Source: Moryella indoligenes (GTDB lineage Bacteria; Bacillota; Clostridia; Lachnospirales; Lachnospiraceae). Taken from it: 64,000 nt of DNA. Positions 34,214 through 45,400 of the stretch are shown here, in pieces. The notes under the pieces were generated by a model. The model did not search any database. It worked only from the letters and a program-made list of their open reading frames with translations, and was not told where the DNA came from. The DNA is taken from positions 62,001 to 126,000 of the forward strand of contig NZ_JAUSTO010000003.1 of NCBI RefSeq assembly GCF_030812885.1, given 5' to 3'. A program made the translations under genes and the position numbers. The first letter of the stretch is position 1, and each line of letters begins with the position of its first letter.

Positions 34214-36187
34214 TCAGACAGCTGCCTTTTCCCTGCTTCCCAGCTTCGGGAGGAAAAACGCTGCGGCCAGCAATACCAGACCGATGATGCTCATGAGATC
34301 AGATGGCGTCATCATCAGCAGCCCTCCTGCAATCACCATGAGGCGGACAAGAAGCGGCACCTTTCTCTGCCCGCTGAAATACCAGCCCTGCATACCACAG
34401 GACATGCCGATACAGCCGACCAGCGCGGTGACACACACCGATATGATGGAGAGCGGAGAACCGTCCAGCATCATAGCTGCGTTATAACAGAACACGAAGG
34501 GCACGATAAAGCCGGCAAACCCGATCTTGCAGGCGTGAATTGCGGTCTGCATCGGATCGCACTTCGCAATCCCTGCTCCCGCATAGGCCGCCAGTGCCAC
34601 CGGCGGTGTGATGGCGGAAAGGCAGGCAAAGTAAAATACAAAGAGGTGTGCAGTCAGAAGGCTGAGACCAAGCTTCGCCAGCGCCGGAGCCAGAATCGAC
34701 GCCGCAATCACATACGCGGAGGTGGTCGGAAGACCCATGCCCAGAATGATGCAGGCAATCGCGCAGAACAGAAGGCTCGGAAACATCAGGCCATGTGCCG
34801 CGTTAATCATCATATCTCCGAAGACCACGCCTATCCCGGTTCTGGAAATCATTGCCACCACAACGCCCGCACAGGCACAGCCGGATACGATGGAAAGTGC
34901 ACTGTAGCCGGTTTTTACCATGGTTTCCGGAATCTCCCGGATCGTAAAGCGCTTCTTTTTATCAAAGAGCATGACCAGAGGAACGGACACACAGCCGATC
35001 AGACCGGAAAGTGCCGGAGAATACTGCACGATCAGCAGGGCCCACACCAGCGCGCCGATGATGAGGAGGTACAGCCAGCCATCCTTCAAAACAGCTCTCG
35101 TCCTCGGAATCTCATTCTCCGGAAGCAGTTCCACATCGCCGACCTCGCCCTGCGCAAACACCGCAATGGCAGCGCCGAGGAAATAGAGCACTGCGGGTAT
35201 GACTGCCGCGATCACGATCCGGGTATAGGGTACCCCGGTGAAGGCGACCATCAGGAAGGCACCGGAGCCCATGACCGGCGGCAGAATCTGTCCGCCGGTG
35301 GAGGCCACTGCCTCAACCCCTGAAGCAAACTCAGGCTTATAGCCTCTGGACTTCATAAGAGGAATGGTAAAGGTGCCGGTACCAACTACGTTTGCAACTG
35401 CAGAACCGTTGATGCACCCCATCAGCGCGGAGGCGACAACCGCAGCCAGTGCCGGGCCGCAGCGAAGCTTTCCTGTGAGGGAGAGCGCCAGATCATTGAT
35501 AAAGCTGGAACAGCCGGACGCCTCAAGAAAGGTACCGAACATGACAAACATGATGATAACCGTCGCGGAGACCTGAATGGTCGTACCGAAAATACCGTCC
35601 AGATCGACCGACAGATACTTGAGCAGCGCAGCAAGCTTATATTCCTTGTGCCCCAGTGCCCCCGGCAGCATGTGCCCGAAGCGCGCGTAGAGGAAGAACA
35701 GAATCGCCAGCGCCGGCATGATATAGCCGAGACAGCGTCTGGTCCCCTCCAGAACAATGATGAGCAGCAGCGCACCGGCAACCACCGCCCACTGTCCGGC
35801 AATACCCAGATTGTCCGACAGATGGTCGTACTCATACTTGCACATCCAGATCGCAGCCCAGAGCGCCCCGATCATCACAAGATCAATGATGCGGCAGACG
35901 AGGCGAAATTCGGCATTCCCGGCAAAGCGATCCTTAAATACATGCTCGTAGAGCGGCTGACTAAGCAGCAGTATGGTAAACGCAAATGCGACATGAATGC
36001 CGCGCTGCGGTATCACATCCAGCTGCCGGAATACAGTCAGGATGTGAAACAGTGACATAGAGAATGCAAATACTGCGGCGATTCTGCCAAAGGCTGTGCC
36101 CTTGTTTTCCTCCATTTTTCTTGCTGCAGCCAGCTCACTGTCCAGAGATTCCACATTGATCTCCTGAACCGCCTTGTCCTTTTTCAT
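34214..36187 (-). CDS. TRAP transporter 4TM/12TM fusion permease
   Basis: Single-polypeptide TRAP permease in which the small (4-helix, DctQ-like) and large (12-helix, DctM-like) subunits are fused, the form that pairs with TAXI receptors. The 657-residue protein has many hydrophobic helices. A typical DctM segment GSAVANVVGTGTFTIPLMKSRGYKPEFA lies near residue 265, and ILGMGLPTTSAYVI near residue 490. GGGGAAT precedes the ATG at 36187. A soluble N-terminal stretch of about 35 residues is charged. Confidence 0.93.
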   Translation of the reverse strand: MKKDKAVQEINVESLDSELAAARKMEENKGTAFGRIAAVFAFSMSLFHILTVFRQLDVIPQRGIHVAFAFTILLLSQPLYEHVFKDRFAGNAEFRLVCRIIDLVMIGALWAAIWMCKYEYDHLSDNLGIAGQWAVVAGALLLIIVLEGTRRCLGYIMPALAILFFLYARFGHMLPGALGHKEYKLAALLKYLSVDLDGIFGTTIQVSATVIIMFVMFGTFLEASGCSSFINDLALSLTGKLRCGPALAAVVASALMGCINGSAVANVVGTGTFTIPLMKSRGYKPEFASGVEAVASTGGQILPPVMGSGAFLMVAFTGVPYTRIVIAAVIPAVLYFLGAAIAVFAQGEVGDVELLPENEIPRTRAVLKDGWLYLLIIGALVWALLIVQYSPALSGLIGCVSVPLVMLFDKKKRFTIREIPETMVKTGYSALSIVSGCACAGVVVAMISRTGIGVVFGDMMINAAHGLMFPSLLFCAIACIILGMGLPTTSAYVIAASILAPALAKLGLSLLTAHLFVFYFACLSAITPPVALAAYAGAGIAKCDPMQTAIHACKIGFAGFIVPFVFCYNAAMMLDGSPLSIISVCVTALVGCIGMSCGMQGWYFSGQRKVPLLVRLMVIAGGLLMMTPSDLMSIIGLVLLAAAFFLPKLGSREKAAV

Positions 36188-36269
36188 ACCATTCCCCTTT
36201 ACACAGACAATCGTTGATAAGTTCCAATATATTGACGAATTTGCCAATATCTCCAACAGCTATATTTCT

Positions 36270-36297
36270 ATATTACACAATTTATCCTCAAAATCAA
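36270..36297 (-). promoter_or_regulatory. Putative TRAP operon promoter
   Basis: Minus-strand TTGATT (36292-36297) and TAATAT (36270-36275), 16 bases apart, with TGTG just before the -10. It lies in an AT-rich 270-base gap that otherwise holds only the terminator of the adhesin gene. Confidence 0.4.
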
Positions 36298-36339
36298 ATG
36301 GTTTTATAGTCAATTATTCTATAATCACTGTTTTAACAC

Positions 36340-36374
36340 AAAAATCAGACCCTGAGTGCTCTCACCCAGGGTCT
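36340..36374 (-). terminator. Intrinsic terminator after the adhesin gene
   Basis: AGACCCTG (36347-36354) pairs with CAGGGTCT (36367-36374), eight perfect pairs. On the minus strand it is followed by GATTTTTGTG. Confidence 0.7.
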
Positions 36375-36459
36375 GTCCATAGTATCTATCCGGAGCATGT
36401 CCGCTTTTCAGTCATACATGCATCCCAGCGTTTATCCGTCGCTGCTTAACTCTGATCTC

Positions 36460-39400
36460 TTAATCCTGATTTTCTTTTCTCCTGTGAAGTCCCAGCAGCA
36501 TGAGCAGAAGCAGCCCCAGCAGGGCAATGTGTGCCCAGGAGCGCTCCTCTCCTGTCTTCGGAACTCTCCTTCTGCCTCTTTCCGGCGTAGATCCGGGCGT
36601 CTCAGGCTGTTCGGGTATTTCTGTATTGGTCACGGTAAAGCCTCGCCCCGCATCTCCGCTGATGCTGGTCTCATAACCCTCACAGGGCTCCTCTGCTATG
36701 GTGTAGCGGTACTTTCTGAGGCTTCCCTCCGCCCGAACGGGCAGATCCCTGAACTCCCAGCTCCATCCCTCTGACGCGCTGAGCTCCGCTCTCGCATAGC
36801 TCTCGCCGTCGCGGAGCAGATAGACGGTCACTGCATCCAGCGGACTGCCTTCCCAGAGCTTCTGCACCTTCACGCTGAAATTCTTCTTTCCCGGATTCGG
36901 CGTGTGTCCTCCACCTCCGCCGCCCGGATTGGAGGGCGTGGAGGGCGTCGGCGGTTTCGGTGGGGTCGGCGGCTCCGGCGGTATCTCCATATTGGTCACT
37001 TTGAAGTGCTGTTCGCCGTAATCCGCACTGCCGGTGATCTTCACCTCATAGCCCTCTATGGGCCGCTCTCTCAGGCTGTACTGGTAGCGCCTGCCCGAGG
37101 CATCCATCGCGGGAAGCCCCTCCACATGAGCGCTCCAGCGGTTCTTTGCACTGAGCGTAATCGCAGGAAGCTCCCTTCCGTTTATATCCTTCGCCGGCAC
37201 TCCGTCGCAGAGTATTTCCACCACGGCTTCCCGGGCAGCCTTTCCGATCCACTGCTTCTCTATGCCAAATTCCACCAGATGCGGATTGTTGATGATGATA
37301 CTGCCCGTGGAATCTGCCTCCGTCAGCTCGAAGTGGTAGTCCTTCTCCATGCGCTGATAGCCCTCCGGTGCCTTCACTTCCCGCACCACATAGCTCCCGA
37401 GGCTCAGATTCCTGAACTCTGCGATGCCGCGCGCATTGCTGGTCACTGTGAGCAGAGGCTCGGGCCGTTCCGGATGTTTCTGAAGCTCCTCCGCAAGGTA
37501 GAGCGCAAACTCCGCCCCCTTCAGCGCGCTTCTCGTGTCTGCATCCCGCTTGGAGATCAGAATGCGCCCCGCGATAGGCTGATTGTTCTTAAAACGCCGG
37601 ATCACAGATCCGTCCAGCTTGCCCATCCGGCTGTCATCCCGGAAATTCAGCGGGATCTCCGGTACGGTGTAGCTGTCCAGACGATAACCCTCCGGGGCTT
37701 TGGTCTCAACCAGTATGTAGTTCCTGCTGACATTCAGCTGCTTCACATAATCCCCGAGCTCTATTCGGCCCTCCGCATCACTGATAAACCTCTTTCCGGG
37801 CGTAAGCTCTCTCCTGCTGCCGTCCTCCAGTTTCTCATAGAGCGCGAACTCCGCGCCGCGAAGCGGAAGGTAGATATCTCCTCTGTGCTCCGAGACACTG
37901 CGGTAGCGATAGGCAGAATTCTCCCGGAGGAAGCTCTCCTTCTCACTCTCCAGTATGTTCTCATAGATCAGGTCGCCCTTGATGAGCTCCAGCTGAAGCG
38001 GCCGGTCCACATAGCGGAAGCTGAACTTCTTTGTGATCTGCTCCTCTTCTACAATGATTCCCGTTTTGTCTCCGCCTGGCTCAAAGGGAATATAGACCGT
38101 GTGCTCTGTATCGGAGAGCAGGTAACCATCCGGCGCAGTGAGCTCCCGGAGATAGTAGATACCCGGCTCAATATTCTCAAAGCGGGCCAGTGCCCTGTTC
38201 CCTTCAAGCTTCGCCTCCTGCTTCTGAATGACGGCGCCATTCCTGTACAGCGCAAACACTGCGCCGGCAAGTGCTGCGCCTCTCTCATCCTGCTTCTCCA
38301 CCTCTACCAGACCTCTCACGGGCTTTCGAAGGTTCGGGAAATTCAGGATGTTCTGGCGGAAGACCTGTCCGCTCTCATCTGTTATTTCTGCCTTGTCGTT
38401 TAATTTGAAGCGATATTTCCTGTCATTGTGTCTGTAATTCGGATCACTGTGCGGAAGCTCGGAGATCTCATACAGGGTGTTCAGCTTCAGATTCTTTACG
38501 ATCACTGCTCCCCGCACGGTCTTACCGGTCTCGATCGGGGCTCCGACCGCCTGACCGTCCGCAGTAAGCTCCTGAATGGAGAAGGCATAGCCATCCAGCC
38601 TCTTCTTCCCGAAGTTCGTGAGCTTCTGCAGGCTCTCCGGCAGCGCAGCATCCGCCGCAAGCCCCAGCTTATTGATGACCAGCTGCAGATCCTTATTGAC
38701 AATACTCTGATCCCCGGTGAAGCGAATCTCCCGGTGCTCCGCATCAATCGCAAATTCCAGCGGAGCCGCGGCCTGATAAGCTGTCTGGCTGCTGTTTGTC
38801 TGCTCTGTCAGCTGATAGACCCCCTCGAGAAGATCCGAAACCTTGATCTTTCCGTCAGTTCCGGTACGGAAGCTTCTGTCGTAGTCCTGATTCCAGGGAC
38901 TCATGCCCTTTAAGCGGAAGGCGACATAGGGTAGCGGCGTTCCCGCCTCATTCACCTTCAGAAGCTCCAGCGAACCGCGATACGGCTTTACATTCATGAA
39001 CTCCCTGATCGCCAGCGTGTCTTCTATCCGGACATGGAACTCCCGCCCCTCTGCATCCGCCGCCGCGTGCTTCTTGAAATCCTCATAGCCGAGCTTTAAT
39101 TCGTGCTTGGCTCCATTCTCCGCTCTCTGATAACCCTCCGGGAGCTTCGTCTCTGTGATCGTATAGCTCTCCTGTATCGGGAGATCTGTGAAGCGCACCT
39201 CTCCATCCTCACCGGATACTGCGGTATAGATGCGGCCGCTGCTGTCCTTTGCCTCAAACTCCGCGCCGGGAAGGCCCTGAGCCTTTGCATCGCCTGTCGC
39301 AATCCCTTCTTTTCCAAACTTTTTGAAGCTGATCGAGCCCTTCGGCGGGATCAGGGAATTCCAGACCACATTCGGCTCGATAAAGCGTATGGTGGCGCTG

Positions 39401-42400
39401 TCCTTCCGGACAAAGCTGTTCCAGGCCTTCTTTCCGGTATTCGCGTAGTTGTTGCTCAGATCGTTCTTCGGCGCCTTCATCGGAACAATGACCGCCAGCA
39501 CGCCTCCGGCAGCAAGCTTCACACCGGGCTTTGCCTTCACCAGTATGCCTCTGGTATTGGCGGCGGGCGCCGCTGCCCAGCTGAGCTCCTTCGCAATCTG
39601 ATCCGCGGAACGGTTATTGTAGTTTACTGCTGTATCACTGTTCCAGTAGAGAACCTCATAGCCCTCCGGAACCTGCACGCTGCGGCTTAAATCAAATTGA
39701 TTCTCAAACTCGGAATGTCTGGGAGCCCTCTTGTGGTTCCCGATATTCTCCTCCTGTATATTGGTATCTCCCACATATGGGAAGAAGTCCATCAGCTGAA
39801 CATTCTCTCTGTCACTGCTCTGATTGTTGATGAGCTCCAGCTTATATTCCAGCTGTCCCTCGGACTCCGTCATAACTCCATCATCCGACCACGGCAGCTC
39901 TCCGTATCTGCGGATATACTTTCGGGCGTACATCTCCTTCGCCTTCATAAAGCGGAAGCTGGTCTCATCGTAGAGCCACGGCTTCGACGCATCTTTGCCC
40001 GGCACCGCCTTCTTCACACCGAGCTTCATGATGGAAGGATTCTCAAAATCTACATACAGACGGTTCGTCACAAAGCCCTCCGGGATGGCCGGAGAGGTCG
40101 CTGTCTTCAGCGTCGCGATATGATACACTCCGGCCTTCAGGAGCTCTGTGTGGAAGCGGATCGCCAGCTGATCTGTGCCTCCGTAGTTTTCGATCAGCTC
40201 ATACTCTCCTCCGCTCCTCTGGAAGTCCTCTGAGAGCTGAATCTGGTTCAGACTGACTCCATTCGGCATGAGGTCTATCATCTCAAAATTCTTAAGATCC
40301 TCCGCGCCGAGATCGGCGATCGCCGCCCCTCCGTAGATCTCCGGCTTCAGGGACAGGACATAGTCTCCCCGCTCCCCGGGGTAGATGGGACGCGCCGCAG
40401 TAGAGGGATAGCTCTGTGTCTTCTGTATTCCCATGCGCTGCGCATAATCCCTCACATAGATTTCCGCGTGGTCGCCCCAGATGAAGTTTCCGGGGATAGG
40501 ATCCCACTCGCTGTGGTACTTGCTGATCATGGTGTTGCCGTCCGGTTTCTTCAAATCCCCTCTCTCACCGCTCAGGATCTTGGTGCCCTTGATATAGAGA
40601 TTTCCGGACATGACGGCGTAGTTCTGGAATACATTGCTGCCCGAGGACGAGGCATTGTACTGCTTCTTGTCCGGCTCCCGGAGCTTCGTATCGATGCGAA
40701 ATTCCAGTGCGGACATAAGCTTATGTTCTGCCGGCAGCACCAGATAGACGTAATCGATCTCCCTGGCAATCTCCTCCGGAAATACGACATGATTCCTCTC
40801 GCTCATCTCCACAGACTGCTGATCCAATATCTGATCCGAAGCCGGATCCAGATTCTTGCCCGCTCTCTTATAGGCGATGACATCCACCGTGATATTTGCG
40901 GCCGTGTGGCTGTCACGCGGGAAGGAGACGCCGTAGTAGTACAGCCGTGGATCCAGATCATAGTCCGCTATCACAAGCTCCTGCAGATCTGACTTCTGCG
41001 CGAGTGAGGACGCGCGTAAAAGGAAAGGAATCACCTTTTCACGATCCTTCGCCGTGTCGTAGAAATAAGAGGTGATGCCGTCCGTGTGCGGCCCTCCGCC
41101 GGGAAATTTCTCAAAGCGCGGATCTCCGTCATAGACTATGGGCGCATAGAAGCCAGTATAGATGCTCAGATCATCGCTGCTCTGCATGTGCTCCTCTTTT
41201 GCGCCTATGTCATGCGGAACCAGCTCAAGCTGCACCTGGTTCTCCACGTTATAGCCGGACTTCAGATCCGGATAGGAGAGGTAGAGCGGCGCGATATAGC
41301 CGGAAGGATTCAGAGTCTTCGGGAACTGCCGGCTCTGCGACAGAAGCTTCTTTCCCTCTGCATCCACGCTCAGAGACCAGTCCGGGTTCATTGACTGATC
41401 AAACACTGCATCCCGGGTCTCCTCCAACCCGTCCGCATTGATCGCGACATACTGCGGCAGCGTATCCCGGACTATGGCCTGATCCACATAGCGCTCCAGC
41501 GAGCCGACCGTGAAGTCATAGCGCACCGGCATAGCCTCCGTCACCTTGTACTCTCTGACTCCGTCAGGCTTTAAGTACTCTCCCAGAACACCCATGAGGC
41601 GCGGGCCGTTGTCACTGGAATCCAGGTTCTTATAGTCGTAGTCCGGAAGGTTCAGAGGACTTCTCTTTATAACCTGCGGCGGATTGTAATAACCCTCCAG
41701 CGTGAGCGGCTCCGCAACGCAGATGCTCTCTCCCTTATTGGTGAAGAGCCCCTGAATCTGCAGCCCGTGGTGATTTGGCGTCTCATACTTCTTAAATCTC
41801 CACTCAACGGGGAGACTCAGGCTGTAGCCGCCTGACACACTGCCATCTGTGGCCAGCTGAATGCGCAGCTCTCCGTCCTTCGCCTCGAAGCTCTTTACCG
41901 AGGTGCCCTCTTTTCGCACCTTGATGGAGCTCTGGTCGATATATTTCGGATCATAATAGAGCCGTATCTCTCCCTCTGTATAGGTGTTGTCGTCATCCGT
42001 GACATCCAGATACACCCAGGTCGTCATGAGTTCACCGATGTGATAGCTGTGCTTCGGAAGACTGCTGTTCACATCCGTCTCATTGCCCTGGCGCAGCTCC
42101 ACGCCGCCGCGATTCGTCACAGTCTGCTTTTGATAGCGGAAAATGAGCTCGTGAGGCTGTCTGTCGTCCGGAACCTCCACCGTCTCATGATCCACAGAGT
42201 GCTGGAATATGCGGATATAGCTGTAGGTCTTGTCTCCGTAGATGTATTCGGAGACCGTGTCCGCGAGCTGCTTGTCATTTTCATCCAGATACTTCACTGT
42301 CACATGCGTGGGGTTGATGAGGTGCTGACGGACCTGGTTCACATAGCCGTCCTCCAGCTCATTCGGATTCCCGGCAGGCTTATTTCCATCCATGACGAAG

Positions 42401-45400
42401 ACCAGCACTTCCTTCTTCGTCTTATTGCTATTGCGGTTCCCCTGAAAACTGTTCTGAGAGAGCTCCTTCAAAGCCGCGCTGACAAAGACCTCGTCCAGAC
42501 GATTGTAGCCAAAGGCCAGCTCTGAGAGCGTCTCTGCCTTCGGCAGATCCAGACTTCCGCTGATCTGATTCTTGTGGAACGCCATGCGTTCTGCGGTCCT
42601 CAGCTCCGGAAGGGACAGCTCCCTGATCTGGTTTTCATCAAAGGCCCGGCGTCCGACTGTCCGGAGGGCAGGCGCTTCCAGTTCGTTTATCTTATTTCCG
42701 GCGAAGGCCAGCGGAGCAACACTCTCCAGACTGGGAGCATAAAGCTTCTCCAGCGGACGATTATAATAGCCTGTGATATTCTCATCCGGATAGTCATATC
42801 TCTCTGCATAGGCACTGTTTTTCATAATGTCTGCAAAGGCCGCGACTCCCACCTCCCGGAGCGCCGGAAGCGACAGCTCCTCAAGCTTATGACTGTAGAA
42901 GGCGCGCTTTCCTATGCGCTCCAGCTGCGGCGCATGGAGCGTCTCCAGAGGAGCACCGGCAAAGGCATAGTCTCCGATATCCCGGACGGCGGGAAGCTCC
43001 GCCTCCGTGATCGGATTTCCCGAAAATGTGCGCCTCCCTATGCTCTCCAGCTGCGGCAGGTCCAGCGCCGTGATCTTATTCACACCAAAGGCCCATGTTC
43101 CCGTGATGCTGCGAAGCTGCGGAAAGCCGCTGCTGATATCGCTGAGCTTGTTGCCATAGAAACCGCTGTCCCGCACCTCGGTGACATTTGGCGCACTGAC
43201 ACTGACCAGACCGATGGCCTCAAAGGCGCCCTCCGCCACCACCTGTGCGCGCGGCGGGAGCTTTAATTCAAAATTCTTCTTTGCGATCTTATCCTGCCCC
43301 GTCGCCGAGAAGCCGGTCACGACCTCTGGATGCTCCGCGTCCCAGGTGAAATCTGCCTCCTCCCAGTCCCCATCTCCTGTGGGGCTAGGATTCACAATGT
43401 AATTCTCCTTACTCGGCAGGCTCTCATTGTCGGTATAGATCACAACGCGATTGGCCCACTCCGGGGATCCCGGATTTCCTGCAAAGGCACCCGTTCCGAT
43501 GCGCTTCAGCTTCGGCATATGGAGCTCTGTGAGCGCTCCGTTTCCCCTAAGGGCCTCATCGCCGAGCTGCTCCAGACTGTCAAAACGATCCTCGATCACG
43601 GGCTGTCCGGTGGACGCATTGCCATAAAACGCCTGTCCGAGCAGCTCCTGCACCATCGGAATCGACACTCTGGTCAGAGGACTTCGGTTAAAAGCTCTGT
43701 CCTCGACAATGCGAAGCGCAGGGAAGTTCTCCTCCGTCACCTCCGTGAGCTTACTATCCAGAAATGCGCCATCCCCGACGATCTCCAGATTCGGAACTTC
43801 TACCGCGGCAATCGGGCAGTTCCAGAAGGACACATATCCCGTTTCCTTCAGGGAGGGAAGGCTGATGCTGCTGAGAGACTCATTGCTCACAAAGCCCATG
43901 GTCTCTATCTTCTCCAGCAGCGGAAGATCTTCCTTTCCGATTTGCTCCAGTTTGTTCGTAGAAAAGGCCTTCCCCTGCACAAGAGTCAGCCTGGGCAGGC
44001 GGATATGAGTCAGTGCGTTTTCTTCAAATGCCTTGCCGCCGGCGATCTCCAGTGCGTTCAGGCGCAGTTCACTGATCGCATTGCTGCTGAAGCTGCCCGG
44101 ATAGTCTGACACCGACTGCCGATACTCTCCCTCTATAACCCGGATATTTCCTGCCTCTCCTTCCGCCGTGGACAGGTAGTCGCTCAGAGCGGTCAGCCCT
44201 CGGACACGGAAGGAATTTTCTCCTCTGTTCTCTGCAACCGTATCAATGACTGTCGTTCCGTCCGCCGGGTTCAGGTGCGGAAGCACCAGCTCCTTCTGTG
44301 TCTCCACCTTCAAAAGGCCGCTCTCAGAGAAGCCGGTGACCTTATTCCCATCGTAAGTAAAGTCTCCGAGTGTCCAGCCCTTCCCAATCGGAAACGCATT
44401 CCAGTCCACACCGATGGAGACCTTCAGCGTGAGGCTGCCTGCATTGCCATAGCGGTCCCGGACAGAGTAGCTCACAGGTATGATCTGACCGGAGACATCT
44501 GTCGGAATGCTCTCCGGAGACACGGTGACAGAGGCGCTGATATCCTCTCCGTTCAGATCCGTCGCCTTTACGAAAGCCAGCAGCGCTGCTTTTCCCCCGT
44601 CTCCATTCAGCGGAATAAAGGGGCTCGCCTTTGGCTCAATCACAGGCAGTATGTGCGTGTTTTTATATTTTACTGTGAGTACATAGCTCTCACTGTCCGG
44701 CGTATACTTAAGCTCCGGCTCCACCGGCTCAAAACCATGAACCGGAGGGGCCTTGTAAGTATTTTCCTCATTCAGGAACACCAGACCGTCGAGCTTCTCT
44801 CTGTCATTGCCAAAGATCATATCGCCGAGAATGGGCTGTCCGCTCGCTTCATCCACACAGCGCACCGTGATGGTCGCAGGATTCACCACCTGACCGTACT
44901 GCTCCGCCACCACCTCGGTCCGGAGAACAGGCGAGCCGGTCTCGACCAGCACATAGCGGTTATTGTTCGTGAAGACGCCGGTACCCCAGGCCGTGATTCC
45001 TGCGGGCAGTTGTACCACATCCAGATCGTTGTAGGAGAAGGCGCTGTCTCCGACGACGGAGAGCGCATCTCCCACGCTGAGTGTCTTCAGCTTATTATTC
45101 AGGAATGCCTCCTCTGCGAGCTCCGTGATCTGATTCAGCTGAAGCTCCTCCAGCTTATTGTCGCGAAAGGCAGAGGCCTGAACCTTCTTTACGGCATCTC
45201 CAAAAGTCAGGGTCTTCAGACCGCTGCCCGCAAAGGCGGACTCTCCGATCTCCTCTACATTTGCGCCCAGAACGAGCCCAAGCCCGTCCAGATCCTCCTG
45301 ATAAAACGCCATGGGATCGACACGCTTTACGGGCTTTCCCTCCAGCGTGTCCGGAATCTCAAGCGTCTCGCCATCCGGCAGATCCGCCCTTCCTTTTCCC

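Noticed and set aside
33779..35323. Plus-strand open frame of 514 codons
   Set aside because: It is antisense to the TAXI receptor and TRAP permease, both strongly supported; its protein is low in complexity with no domain.
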